A stretch of DNA of 64,000 bases from Acidobacteriota bacterium (GTDB lineage Bacteria > Acidobacteriota > UBA6911). The stretch spans positions 1 to 64,000 of the forward strand of contig JAAYAM010000214.1 of assembly GCA_012719355.1 (NCBI GenBank), in the 5' to 3' direction. This document shows positions 52,499 to 62,349 of the stretch, piece after piece. The translations under genes were made by a program, and so were the position numbers. Position 1 is the first letter of the stretch, and every line of letters starts with the position of its first letter. Below the pieces are notes generated by a model. That model did not search any database. It was not told where the DNA came from and worked only from the letters and a program-made list of their open reading frames with translations.

Positions 52499-54319
52499 TC
52501 AGTCCAGGCTGCCCGTCGCCCGGCCCAGTTCCACAAGGGCTTTGGCATAGTCGACGCGCGCCCTGACCTCAGCCAGCTGCGCTGATCTCAGATCACGCTG
52601 CCGTGTTATCACTTGATACGGTATGGACGCGCCGGCAAGAAGTTTGTTCTCTTCCGCAGCCAGCAATTCGGTGCTCAATTCGACCGCCTTGTGAGCAGCT
52701 TCGACTTGAGCCTTCGACTGAACCAGTCCTATAAGGGCCTTGCGCACCTCGAGTTCGATTCTGGTGCGGGTGCGCTGCAGAGTAGTCTCGCTCTGTCGCT
52801 TCTCGAGCCTGGCTCTGTACACGTCTGCTTCCGCGGCGCGGTTCCGGATGTTGATCGAAAACGAAATTCCCACGGCATAATCCGGATAACTCCAATTCCT
52901 CACCTGCCGCAGGGCCTGCGACAAGCCTCCGGGGAGCACGACGGTGGCACCGCTCGAATCGGTGAAGATGCGGTTGCCGTACAGTCCCGAGCTGTTGAAA
53001 TTGGCAAAGAGAAGCAGGCTGGGACGCAGAGCATCTTTGGCGTACCGTATCGCGATATCCTGAATATTCAGGTTGATTTGACCCTGTCGCAGTTCGGGTC
53101 TGTTTTTCTGCGCGACTGACAGCGCATCAGCAAGCCTTGGAATATCGCTTTCGCGCGGTTCGGGAAGAGGGTCCACCGCTTCGATCTGGACGGAATCCAG
53201 CAGCCCGGCAAGATCACGGCTCATTACGTTCTTCAGCTCAACCTCGCGCAACTGCAGCGCTGTCCTGGATGCAACGAGATCGCGCTCCCTCATTGCGACC
53301 TCGGACTCCGAAGTGATAACGTCGAGTCCGGAAAGGGTCCCGATTTCCTCTCTCTGCCGGTTCTCTTCCAGGAGCCGCCGAGCGACTGCAAGAGACTGCT
53401 CGGCGACCTTTACATTCTCACGGGCGGCAACCAGTTCCCAGTAGATGCCCTGCGCCTGCGCCTGCGTTGTGTTTACCTGCAGTCGCACATTCTCCTTCAT
53501 GATGTCTTCTTCGTTCTCGGCGACTTCTATGAAACGCCGCCCGACCGATCTGCCGAAACCGCTGAGCAACTGCTGAGTGAAGTTGATGGAGAGCTGCGAG
53601 ACCACGTCCGGATTGTACCGGAGAAAACGCTGGGTGGAGCTCTGACGCATATTGTTGAGACTGACACTCAGACTCGTACCGGTGCTAAACGCCTGCGAAT
53701 AACGAGCCTGCAGAGCAACAGACCTGGTCTCCACCTCGGGCAACCCCGCCACCACGATCGAGTTCAGAGGACTGTTGGTACGGTCGATGCTGAAGCCGAT
53801 TGCCAGCGACGGGTCATAGGTTCCTCTTGGAAATCCGAAAACCTGCCTGGCACCTCCAGTGATACCGCCCGCGGATCCGAAACCTCCTACGCCACCGCCA
53901 CCTCCGAGACCGGCTCCGATCGCCCCTGAGAAAAGACCGCTCGGGATCTGCATTCCCGCGCCCCCGCGAGGAGCCCCGCCCCCTTTGACCCTCAGGAGAT
54001 CTGTCCAGGCATAATTGGCGCTGTTCCTCGTCGCCATTATGTCAAGGTTGTTTTCACTGACGGCGCTTTTCAGGTTTGTCAGCGATACCCGCAGCCTGCC
54101 GTCCTCGATCATCCGGAGGAGCTCCAGTGAATTCGACAGCTCCGATTGTGGGACTTTCTGCATCAGGTAAGGTTTGTAAAACCGCGGGAACCATTCCGGA
54201 TTCCGGCTGAGGTTCGGCATAGCTAACCTCTCCTGCGCGGCGGATATCACAGAAAAGCTCACCAGCAGAAGAGCCGTAAGAGCGGCCCGGACGAAGGGAA
54301 TTGTCCTGGAATGCATCAA
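52499..54319 (-). CDS. TolC family outer membrane efflux protein with Gly-rich insertion
   Basis: Two OEP-type repeats (ALTVAR/LVASRTALQLREVELKN; YRARLEKRQSETTLQRTRTRIELEVRKALIGL); Gly-rich segment GAGLGGGGGVGGFGSAGGITGG. Confidence 0.92.
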   Translation of the reverse strand: MMHSRTIPFVRAALTALLLVSFSVISAAQERLAMPNLSRNPEWFPRFYKPYLMQKVPQSELSNSLELLRMIEDGRLRVSLTNLKSAVSENNLDIMATRNSANYAWTDLLRVKGGGAPRGGAGMQIPSGLFSGAIGAGLGGGGGVGGFGSAGGITGGARQVFGFPRGTYDPSLAIGFSIDRTNSPLNSIVVAGLPEVETRSVALQARYSQAFSTGTSLSVSLNNMRQSSTQRFLRYNPDVVSQLSINFTQQLLSGFGRSVGRRFIEVAENEEDIMKENVRLQVNTTQAQAQGIYWELVAARENVKVAEQSLAVARRLLEENRQREEIGTLSGLDVITSESEVAMRERDLVASRTALQLREVELKNVMSRDLAGLLDSVQIEAVDPLPEPRESDIPRLADALSVAQKNRPELRQGQINLNIQDIAIRYAKDALRPSLLLFANFNSSGLYGNRIFTDSSGATVVLPGGLSQALRQVRNWSYPDYAVGISFSINIRNRAAEADVYRARLEKRQSETTLQRTRTRIELEVRKALIGLVQSKAQVEAAHKAVELSTELLAAEENKLLAGASIPYQVITRQRDLRSAQLAEVRARVDYAKALVELGRATGSLD

Positions 54320-56202
54320 TTCCCCTCCTTGAGCCTGTCCGGGCCTAACGGAGGCGCTGGAACGCGGGAGAGTTTGCCGCTTAAGGCATCGGAATAGTCG
54401 ATCCTGTTCCGCTCCAGTGTAATCCCTCTTGCCCGGTCCATTTCCACGAGTGCTTTTGCATAATTCGCCATGGCCGCGACTTCAGCCTGGCGCGCATTCG
54501 TGAAATCCCGTTCGCGCAAAATGACCTGATAGGAAGTGGATGCGCCGGCTTCCAGCTTTATCTTTTCTCCTTCCCACATTTCGCGTGCCAGTGAGGCGGC
54601 CTTGCGCGCAGCCTCGACCTGGGCCTTGCCTTGGATAAGCCCAATTACAGCCTTGCGAACCTCCATCGCGATGGTGTTGCGGGAACGCTGCCTGTTTATC
54701 AGAAGCTGGTTCTTTTCAAGCTGGGAGCGGAGATTGTCGGCCTGCGCCGTCCTGTTGCGCAGCGGTACCGAGAGACTGAAGCCCCCGGCATATTGCGGAT
54801 ACTTCGCCCTGAAGCTTTGAGCGAACGCGTCCGCCAATCCCGTGCTGGAGTTCTCACTGGAGCCCTGCAGCCCTGAACCGGCGTAAAATCCGAATACCGA
54901 AACACTCGGTTTAAGGTTCTGATCGGTGAAGCGAACCGAGACATCCTGGTTCTGCAGGCCGATCTCCGCCTGGCGGAGTTCGGGCCTCATCTCAAAGGCG
55001 GCCGCCAGGGCAGTCTGAGTCTCCGGAATGTCGGACTCCTGAGGGTTCGGCATCGGATCCCTGATGACTATCTGAGCGGCATCGAGTACTGGATCGACCC
55101 GCATGGCCAGCATATTCTTCAACGTGGCTTCCTGCAGTTGCAGGTTTGTCCGCGCCACAGTGAGGTCTCTTGTCCGGGCGGCAACTTCCGATTCAGCCGA
55201 TGTCACGTCAAGCGGAGACATGGTGCCGACTTCAACCCGTATCTTGTTGTCCTTGTAGAGCTGCTCGGCGACGGCCAACGCCTGCTCGGCCACCTTCACA
55301 TTCTCCTGGTGAGCGGCCAGCTCCCAATAGGCATTCTCAACCGCCACGATGGTGTTGATGACCTGGAGGCGGAACACGTCCTCTGCGACTTTCGTGTTGT
55401 TGCGCGCAACAATGATATACCGCTCATTGTAGAGCCGGCCGAAGCCGTTCAGGAGCGGCTGGTTCACCCCGATCGCGAATCTGGTCACCGAAGCCGGGTT
55501 GTACAGGAGATTCTGCTGAGTCGAGCTCTGCCGCTGCCCGTTTAGAGTCAGCGAGTAGCTGGTCCCGAGTGAAAACAGTTGCGCATAGCTGGCCGTGAAG
55601 GCCGTATTCTCACCTACCACATTGAAGATTCCGGAGACAACATTGGTATTGAGAGGAGAGGTGACCCGGTTATAGCTGAAATTTACGTTCAGGGTGGGGT
55701 CGAAGTTCCCGGCGGATCCCACCTGGACTGCTCCCCCTCCGCCGGTGATTCCGCCGGCGGAACCGACGCCGGATCCCGCCCCCGATCCGCTTATTCCCGC
55801 CCCAAGAGCACCTGACGTCAATCCTCCAGGGGTTGAACCGCCGGAAAAGCCGCGCGGGGATTGTCCCGCCTTGCTGCGAAGCAGGTCTGTCTGGGAGTAC
55901 TCCGGTATGTAGCGTTGCACGGCAATATCAAGATTGTTCTCCAACGCAAGAGCCAGGGCGTCGGCAAGCGTGAGGTTGAGTTTGCCGTTATCAATGAGAT
56001 CTTCAATTCTTGCGGTGTTGTCGAGCACCACCGGCGGAAGTTCTCGTCCACTATAAATGCTGAAAGGATTGGAGAAAAACCCTGATCCGGCGCGGTGCAT
56101 CACCAGGCTCACATCCTGTTGGGCAAAGAGCGCCGGCCGCAGAATCAGCCCCGAGATCATGCAGGCTACCAGCAGGGCCGATCGGAACGTATGCTTTGTC
56201 AT
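54316..56202 (-). CDS. TolC family outer membrane efflux protein, paralog of the adjacent gene
   Basis: NGKLNLTLADALALALENNLDIAVQRY, SAESEVAARTRDLTVARTNLQLQEATLKN; Gly-rich insertion GALGAGISGSGAGSGVGSAGGITGGGG. Confidence 0.94.
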   Translation of the reverse strand: MTKHTFRSALLVACMISGLILRPALFAQQDVSLVMHRAGSGFFSNPFSIYSGRELPPVVLDNTARIEDLIDNGKLNLTLADALALALENNLDIAVQRYIPEYSQTDLLRSKAGQSPRGFSGGSTPGGLTSGALGAGISGSGAGSGVGSAGGITGGGGAVQVGSAGNFDPTLNVNFSYNRVTSPLNTNVVSGIFNVVGENTAFTASYAQLFSLGTSYSLTLNGQRQSSTQQNLLYNPASVTRFAIGVNQPLLNGFGRLYNERYIIVARNNTKVAEDVFRLQVINTIVAVENAYWELAAHQENVKVAEQALAVAEQLYKDNKIRVEVGTMSPLDVTSAESEVAARTRDLTVARTNLQLQEATLKNMLAMRVDPVLDAAQIVIRDPMPNPQESDIPETQTALAAAFEMRPELRQAEIGLQNQDVSVRFTDQNLKPSVSVFGFYAGSGLQGSSENSSTGLADAFAQSFRAKYPQYAGGFSLSVPLRNRTAQADNLRSQLEKNQLLINRQRSRNTIAMEVRKAVIGLIQGKAQVEAARKAASLAREMWEGEKIKLEAGASTSYQVILRERDFTNARQAEVAAMANYAKALVEMDRARGITLERNRIDYSDALSGKLSRVPAPPLGPDRLKEGN

Positions 56203-56313
56203 CTGAACCTCCTGAACGTCGGCCGATTGTACAACGAAAAGGACGCTTGCGAAAGCAACAGACTGCTCGGATTGCCGCTGCGCAAGTGTTGAGATCGGTG
56301 CTATCTGGAATTA

Positions 56314-56610
56314 TCAGGATGGGTTGCTTGCATACTTCCGGGCGGTTTCGTACACCGGATCCTCCACCTTCAATCCGACCAGGAACTCTTCCCTGTGAGG
56401 CTGGCAGTAGATGAGCTCTCCCGTGAAATTCACGCTACCCCATTCAACCGTCACTGTAGCGGATTCAGGAAGTTTGTGTTTCATGATGAGACTGAGACCG
56501 TGAACCGAAAGGTCCGCGAGCCGCGCCTTGCATGTACCGCCGGGAAGGTCCGAAGAGGTCACGTTTACTGTCAGATCGGTCTTGAATCGTGTGCGACTTC
56601 GCCTGTTCAT
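56314..56610 (-). CDS. PilZ domain protein
   Basis: MNRRSRTRFKTDLTVNVTS (RxxxR), LADLSVHGLSLIMKHKL ((D/N)xSxxG-like). Confidence 0.8.
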   Translation of the reverse strand: MNRRSRTRFKTDLTVNVTSSDLPGGTCKARLADLSVHGLSLIMKHKLPESATVTVEWGSVNFTGELIYCQPHREEFLVGLKVEDPVYETARKYASNPS

Positions 56611-56716
56611 GTGTTGCTCAATCGGTTGAAAGCCGCCGACACCTTAGCACAAACAGGCAGCAGGACCGGCGGATAGTTGTTCCGTTTTCAAAAGAGCTTT
56701 GTCAATGGATATCGGT

Positions 56717-56746
56717 TTGACAAAAAGCTCTTCTCGCTACTATGCT
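56717..56746 (+). promoter_or_regulatory. Sigma70-type promoter with overlapping inverted repeat
   Basis: TTGACA-N18-TATGCT; -35 lies in the right arm of aagagctttgtca...tgacaaaaagctctt (56692-56732). Confidence 0.6.
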
Positions 56747-56822
56747 CTGCCCGTTTCAGGACACCTTCTTATCACAGATTTTCTCTGATATAAACGGATA
56801 CGCAGAAGGAGGATTGAGGATC

Positions 56823-57644
56823 ATGGGGTTTTTGAGAATCGACCGGAACATATGCAAACGAGACGGTTTCTGTGTCCGGGAATGCCCGGGAACGATCATT
56901 CGCATGTCGGCAGACGGGATTCCGGAAGTCACGCCCGGACGTGAAGCTGGTTGTTTCGATTGCGGTCACTGCGTAGCGGTCTGTCCCTACGGCGCTCTGG
57001 AACATGAGCGGATTCCGTCGGGGAATTCCCCAGCGATCCGGGAAGAACTGCGGATCAGCGAGGAGCAGGCGCTGCAGTTCCTCCGCTCCCGAAGATCGAT
57101 AAGGCATTTCCTGAACAAGCCGGTGGAAAAGGAACGTATCTTGAAGCTGATTCATGGCGCGCGCTACGCTCCCACGGCGGGCAACGGCCAGCTTGTCGAG
57201 TGGCTCGTAGTCAGCGACAGAACACGCCTGAAGGAAATCTCCGGACTCACGGTAGACTGGTTGCGTGAATTGGTGAAGGATCCGCAGGTTCTGGCGACGA
57301 GTCCCTATCTCCCTGCAGCGGTGGCGGCTTGGGACGCAGGGTATGATTCGGTGCTTCGAGATGCCCCTGTCCTCGTGATCGCCACTGCACCGAAGGAGGC
57401 AATCAACGGTATGGTCGATCTTACTCTGGCTCTTTCATATTTCGATCTGCTTGCGCCGGCGATGGGATTGGGAACCTGCTGGGCGGGACTCCTCCAGGGA
57501 GCACTGCTGCACCTTCCTTCACTGAAGCGCTTTGCCGGAATACCAGAGCGAAACCCGCACCATTACCCCATCATGCTTGGGTACCCCGATGCCAAATACT
57601 ACCGGGTACCGGAAAGAAAAGAGCCGAAAGTACGTTTCGTGTAG
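56823..57644 (+). CDS. Ferredoxin-nitroreductase fusion (2[4Fe-4S] N-terminus + nitroreductase domain)
   Basis: MGFLRIDRNICKRDGFCVRECPGTII...CFDCGHCVAVCPYGAL; FLRSRRSIRHFLNKPVEKERILKLIHGARYAPTAGN. Confidence 0.92.
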   Translation: MGFLRIDRNICKRDGFCVRECPGTIIRMSADGIPEVTPGREAGCFDCGHCVAVCPYGALEHERIPSGNSPAIREELRISEEQALQFLRSRRSIRHFLNKPVEKERILKLIHGARYAPTAGNGQLVEWLVVSDRTRLKEISGLTVDWLRELVKDPQVLATSPYLPAAVAAWDAGYDSVLRDAPVLVIATAPKEAINGMVDLTLALSYFDLLAPAMGLGTCWAGLLQGALLHLPSLKRFAGIPERNPHHYPIMLGYPDAKYYRVPERKEPKVRFV

Positions 57645-57658
57645 AGTTTGAGGGGGGA

Positions 57659-57686
57659 AGAGCCACAGGAGATCTCCTGTGGCTCT
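57659..57686. terminator. Bidirectional terminator-like hairpin between convergent genes
   Basis: agagccacagga-gatc-tcctgtggctct, perfect 12-bp stem. Confidence 0.7.
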
Positions 57687-57709
57687 CTCTCCAACTACGT
57701 CGTCCCAGC

Positions 57710-59098
57710 TTACTCGGGTGCGGCCAGGATCACTCTTTCCTGCATTTTCACCTGCGTCTCGCTCCTGGCGCGGCTGATCATCAGTTCCGCCGTTCTATAG
57801 AGTTGATCGCGGGTGAGAATCCTGCGGGCGACTCCCTGCTCGATCGCCTTCATCCCGACAGCCACCGCCTCTCGAATGAAAACATCCGGCTCGTCCATTT
57901 TCGGGATGATGTAATCCGGGCTGAGGCCTTTGTCTTCAGCGCATTTCGCAAGTTCTTTCGCCGCCGCGATGCACATCTGATCGGTAATCGTCGTGCCGGC
58001 GACATCAAGGCAGCCACGGAAGATTCCGGGGAACCCCAGCGAATTGTTGATCTGGTTGGGAAAATCGGAGCGCCCGGTGCCGACAACAACCGCGCCCGCC
58101 TCTTTGGCATCCCAGGGCCACATTTCCGGGATCGGGTTCGCCGTCGTGAAGACGATGGGATCCTTCGCCATCTGGGCAACCCATTCCTTCTTAAGAGTAT
58201 CCGGACCGGGGGTCGATGCAGCTGAAACCACGTCAGCTCCCCGCATCGCCTCTTCGATTCCACCGACGAGCTGATCTCTATTGGTAAGCTGACACATCTC
58301 CCATTTTTCTCTGTGGGTCTTCTGTAACTCGGTGCGGCCTTTGTGCAGAGTACCCTTGGAATCAACAAAGATAAGATTGCCAGGCTTGGCGCCATAGGCC
58401 ATGTAGAGTGCACCGATGCGGATATTGGCTGCTCCCGAACCAACTAGAGTTATCCTGACATCCTCGATGCGTTTTCCGACGACTTTGAGAGCATTGATCA
58501 GCCCGGCCAGGCAAACCGTGGCCGTCCCCTGCTGGTCATCATGCCACACAGGGATTTTGCAGCGCCTGCGCAGTTCGGCCAGAATATAGAAACACTTGGG
58601 CTGCGCTATATCTTCGAGATTGATTCCGCCGAAAGAGGGCTGAAGAAGCTCAACGGTCCTGATGATTTCATCCGGGTCCTTGGTGTCCAAACAGATCGGA
58701 AACGCATCAACGCCACCAAGGTACTTATAAAGGATGCCCTTTCCTTCCATCACCGGCATACCGGCCTCGGGGCCGATATCACCCAGGCCAAGAACACGAG
58801 TTCCGTCCGTGACCACCGCTACCGTGTTCCCTTTGTTGGTATGCTCGTAAACCTTTTCGGGATTCTTATGAATATCTTTGCAGACTTCCGCCACACCCGG
58901 CGTGTACCAGATGGCGAAATCATCGAAATCACGGATACAGCATTTCGGCGAAGTCTCCAGCTTGCCCTTGTAAAATGGATGCAGTTTCATCGCATCTTCC
59001 GCGGGCTTATACGCCTTGGCTAGCAACTCCTCCTTGGTCACTCTCTTCGTTTCTGGTGTCTTGACTGCTTGTGCGGCCGGATCTGAATTGATGGCCAT
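57710..59098 (-). CDS. Malic enzyme
   Basis: [73 protein letters not shown]; start at [10 protein letters not shown] inside ORF 57710..59308. Confidence 0.96.
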   Translation of the reverse strand: MAINSDPAAQAVKTPETKRVTKEELLAKAYKPAEDAMKLHPFYKGKLETSPKCCIRDFDDFAIWYTPGVAEVCKDIHKNPEKVYEHTNKGNTVAVVTDGTRVLGLGDIGPEAGMPVMEGKGILYKYLGGVDAFPICLDTKDPDEIIRTVELLQPSFGGINLEDIAQPKCFYILAELRRRCKIPVWHDDQQGTATVCLAGLINALKVVGKRIEDVRITLVGSGAANIRIGALYMAYGAKPGNLIFVDSKGTLHKGRTELQKTHREKWEMCQLTNRDQLVGGIEEAMRGADVVSAASTPGPDTLKKEWVAQMAKDPIVFTTANPIPEMWPWDAKEAGAVVVGTGRSDFPNQINNSLGFPGIFRGCLDVAGTTITDQMCIAAAKELAKCAEDKGLSPDYIIPKMDEPDVFIREAVAVGMKAIEQGVARRILTRDQLYRTAELMISRARSETQVKMQERVILAAPE

Positions 59099-59428
59099 TG
59101 TATCCTCCATCTGTTTTTGCTTAAACCGGGCGCGGTCCTCTGCTCCCGGGGTGGGTGCTAATAATAATATATCTCTTTGCTCAATCTGTGCGAGGGGATC
59201 AGCTGCCGCACTTCTGAAAAAGATCTCATCCACGGCAAGCGCCTTCTGCCACTCTATCCGCTCAAAGAAGACGTGCACACCATACTCTCGTATGCATCCT
59301 GAATTCAAGTCATATCTGATTAGCGCTTCTAATCACAGCCGAAACATGATTAGTTTCTGCTCACAACTCGTTGGACTTCAATTTGATACATCCCGGGGTG
59401 GAATTGAATCTCCGAGTCAACCGGGAAC

Positions 59429-59468
59429 CGGGAGATGGGCCGCATCCTTGTCTGCGGCCCATCTCCCG
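59429..59468. terminator. Long hairpin downstream of porin gene
   Basis: cgggagatgggccgca-tccttgtc-tgcggcccatctcccg, perfect 16-bp stem; no T tract. Confidence 0.5.
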
Positions 59469-59497
59469 GGAGTGGGGGGGTGCGAGACCTTGATGTT

Positions 59498-60856
59498 CTA
59501 GAAAGCGAGTACGGCGTCGAACATCGGCCCGTGGAAATGGCCGCCGCTGCGTATGTCGGCAGCCGGAAACCCATGGTAATTTTGAATGACGTATTCACCC
59601 TTCATCAGCAGATGCCGATTCAGGAACCAGCCCGCACCCAACTGGGTCCGGTTGACGCTGACGGTGTTCGGGATATCCGCAAACCTGCCCTTCGCAACGT
59701 TGTGCCGGGCGCCCACAAAGAAGTTCTCGTCGCCGAACCGGTACACAACCTCTGCTCCGAACTGCCTCCAGACACGCTCTTTAAGCTCGTTCGCCGATTT
59801 CCCTTTGGCGTATTCCGCGACTCCGAAAAACTCCAGCCCGCGGTATTTCACGAACGGGTTCAGCTGGTAGGCGGAGACCTTCTCCCGGAACCCGGGATTG
59901 ATCGTTCCCGAGGTTGCCTGGGCAGTGGCAGTCGCCTGCGTATTCTCCAGAACATAGAAGTACGGAGATCCGGCCCGGTCACCCGCAAACAGGGTCTGCG
60001 AGGGCGACTTCTTGATCTGGTAATTCGACCCCGTCAGCCGGAAGCGAAGATCGGACGTGAGCTGCCGGTCGAAGCCGAGTTTGGTGATGATCGCCGGAGA
60101 TCTTTGATCAGGAGAGGTCACGTTCCCCTTGATCTCTCCACCCGTTATCGCCGCCATGGCCAGAACTCCGCCGGCGCGCAGGTAGACTTCTCCGCCTATC
60201 TCGGTGGTGAAGGCGTCAAGAAGGTAATTGCCGATGAAGGGATTGTAGATACCATTGCCGTTGTCGGTACGCCGGAAGTGGGCATCGCCGTAGTTCACCT
60301 CGAAGTGACCGACTTTGACGGTGATGAACTTCGCCCACAGTATGTTGGCGATTCCATTCATCATCGGTATGTCGACTGGAGATTTATCCATAAGGACGTA
60401 TCCGTCCTTCACCCACACTTCATTATGATGCCTCGAGGAAAGATAGGTAGTCAGGGAGAGACGAATCCCATCCGCAAGCTGTGCGTTCAGGTATAGATTG
60501 GCCGCCGCCAGGTTGAAACCCGGGCCGATTCTCATCAACTGATTGACATTCGATCCATTGACGAATCTCGGCGCCGCCGCATTGCGATGTTTCAGCGCCT
60601 GGATGCTCTGCGAGAAAGCTGCTCCCCAGTCGATCTTCAGACCTTCAAACGGAATCTCCTCTTCATCTTTCGGAGGTTCAAACATATTGATGCCGCACTG
60701 GTCTGCAGGCCGGAAATTCTGGATCTTCGAAGCCGGGCATTTCCGCTTGTCCTGAATTGCCGCTTCGGTATCAGTGTCGTCCGCTGCCTGCGCAAGCCCA
60801 AAGCCGGCGGCCAGCAGAAGCACGGCGATCAGCAGTGCAAGTCTTTGCGTGTTCAT
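59498..60856 (-). CDS. Outer-membrane porin-like beta-barrel protein
   Basis: Signal peptide MNTQRLALLIAVLLLAAGFGLAQA; beta-strand-rich sequence ending in aromatic/hydrophobic strand MFDAVLAF. Confidence 0.7.
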   Translation of the reverse strand: MNTQRLALLIAVLLLAAGFGLAQAADDTDTEAAIQDKRKCPASKIQNFRPADQCGINMFEPPKDEEEIPFEGLKIDWGAAFSQSIQALKHRNAAAPRFVNGSNVNQLMRIGPGFNLAAANLYLNAQLADGIRLSLTTYLSSRHHNEVWVKDGYVLMDKSPVDIPMMNGIANILWAKFITVKVGHFEVNYGDAHFRRTDNGNGIYNPFIGNYLLDAFTTEIGGEVYLRAGGVLAMAAITGGEIKGNVTSPDQRSPAIITKLGFDRQLTSDLRFRLTGSNYQIKKSPSQTLFAGDRAGSPYFYVLENTQATATAQATSGTINPGFREKVSAYQLNPFVKYRGLEFFGVAEYAKGKSANELKERVWRQFGAEVVYRFGDENFFVGARHNVAKGRFADIPNTVSVNRTQLGAGWFLNRHLLMKGEYVIQNYHGFPAADIRSGGHFHGPMFDAVLAF

Positions 60857-61509
60857 CAGTTGCCACCTCCCACCGCTTCCTGCGCCTTCGAAGCCGGGAA
60901 GAGCGCCTGAGTCATCTCATTGGGAAGCCGCACCACCGTATCGAAGGTAACCGTTACAACCTTGGCCACCTTGAGCGTTCCGAAGAAAAGACTCGGCGGT
61001 TTGACTCCGTATTCGGCCATGTCTATCTCGACTTTTCCCACGACGCGGGCTCCCCCCTCGGGAAGAGGTATCAGTTTGGCGCCGACTCCGACCGGTTTCG
61101 TGACTCCCGCAATTGTAAGTTCGCCTGATGTCTGGACCGCCTGGTCGTCGTCAATAAGGGTATATTTGTTGGCTATATATTTGATCTCCGGGTGCTTGTC
61201 CATTTTCAGCGCTTTTCTCAGGTGCTTGTTCATGGTTCCGTCGCCGCAATCGATCTGGGGGACCGAGGCCACTACCGTTACAACCTGCACACCGGCCGCC
61301 AGTCCCGGTACCGGCTCTGCGGCATCGGCAGGGACTGCACTCACCGCGGCATCGCCGCCGCAGGCCCAGCCGCCCACGATCGTCGCGGTTCCATCAATGG
61401 TGAGGGGATACTTCTTGGTGAGAGGTTTCTGCTTCTGGGGACCCTGGGCAAAAACCGTTGCTGCCATCGACAGCACCACGATCAAGGCAACAGCCGATCT
61501 GAAGATCAT
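60856..61509 (-). CDS. YceI family periplasmic protein
   Basis: Signal peptide; ALKMDKHPEIKYIANKYTL, GELTIAGVTKPV, KVEIDMAEYGVKPPSLFFGTLKVAKVVTVTFDT. Confidence 0.85.
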   Translation of the reverse strand: MIFRSAVALIVVLSMAATVFAQGPQKQKPLTKKYPLTIDGTATIVGGWACGGDAAVSAVPADAAEPVPGLAAGVQVVTVVASVPQIDCGDGTMNKHLRKALKMDKHPEIKYIANKYTLIDDDQAVQTSGELTIAGVTKPVGVGAKLIPLPEGGARVVGKVEIDMAEYGVKPPSLFFGTLKVAKVVTVTFDTVVRLPNEMTQALFPASKAQEAVGGGN

Positions 61510-61692
61510 CTTGTCTCTCCTTGCGAATTGCATCAATCGGTCAGGCGACCCGATCAAGCGGCCCGGCCGATTGATAGCTGTTTTCGATGCTCAAGTTATA
61601 GAAGAGGGTGAGATGGATAGAAATCCGGTGAACTTCTGAATTCGCAGGGCGGAAGGTCAGGGAAAACTACTGAGGCCTCGAAGCTAATACGG

Positions 61693-62349
61693 TCAGGAAA
61701 GCTTCAGCATTCCGTGATCTATGGCAAAACGAACCAATTCGGCACGGCTTTTGAATTCCAGTTTGCTCATTATGTTGTTGCGGTGGCTTTCAACGGTCCG
61801 TTCCGAAATGCACAGCTTGTCTGCAATCTCGGCGTTTGTATGGCCGTACGCCAGAAGCGTGAGAACCTCAAGTTCACGCGGAGTCATGAGGTCTACTCCT
61901 TTCGCTCCCTTCGCTTTCCGGGGCTGGCGGCCGACATATGAGGAGATGACAAGGCTCGCCAGTGCAGGGTCAATGTACTGCTCGCCTTTCTTCGCAGCCC
62001 TTATCGCCTGAACGACGTCGGTACCGGTCGATTTCTTAAGGACATAACCCCGCACACCCATTCGGAACAATTCCTGCAGGTAGTATTCGTCTTCGTTCAT
62101 CGTCAGAACAACTATCGCCACCTGCGGCTTCTCTTTCAGCACGGCCTCGGCGACTTTCGATCCTGACAGCCCGGGCATCGCCAGGTCCAGAAGCAGGATG
62201 TCCAGATCCATCTCGGAGACCGCTCGTATCGTGTCAAAGCCGTTGCCGGTCTCGCCGACGACCTCCATGTCGGGCTCTTTCTCAAGCAGCACCCTCAGGC
62301 CGTTGCGGAAGACTGCATGATCGTCAGCTATCAAAATTCGTATCGCCAT
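61693..62349 (-). CDS. NarL/FixJ-family response regulator
   Basis: ILIADDHAVFRNGLRVLLE, ILLLDLAMPGLSG, LTPRELEVLTLLAYGHTNAEIADKLCISERTVESHRNNIMSKL. Confidence 0.96.
   Translation of the reverse strand: MAIRILIADDHAVFRNGLRVLLEKEPDMEVVGETGNGFDTIRAVSEMDLDILLLDLAMPGLSGSKVAEAVLKEKPQVAIVVLTMNEDEYYLQELFRMGVRGYVLKKSTGTDVVQAIRAAKKGEQYIDPALASLVISSYVGRQPRKAKGAKGVDLMTPRELEVLTLLAYGHTNAEIADKLCISERTVESHRNNIMSKLEFKSRAELVRFAIDHGMLKLS

Noticed and set aside
54331-54341. gagcctgtccg matching the MITE terminus
   Set aside because: 11-bp match lies within TolC coding sequence and does not extend; most likely chance
59435-60496. 353-aa plus-strand ORF opposite the porin gene
   Set aside because: Antisense to the better-supported porin with signal peptide; no motifs
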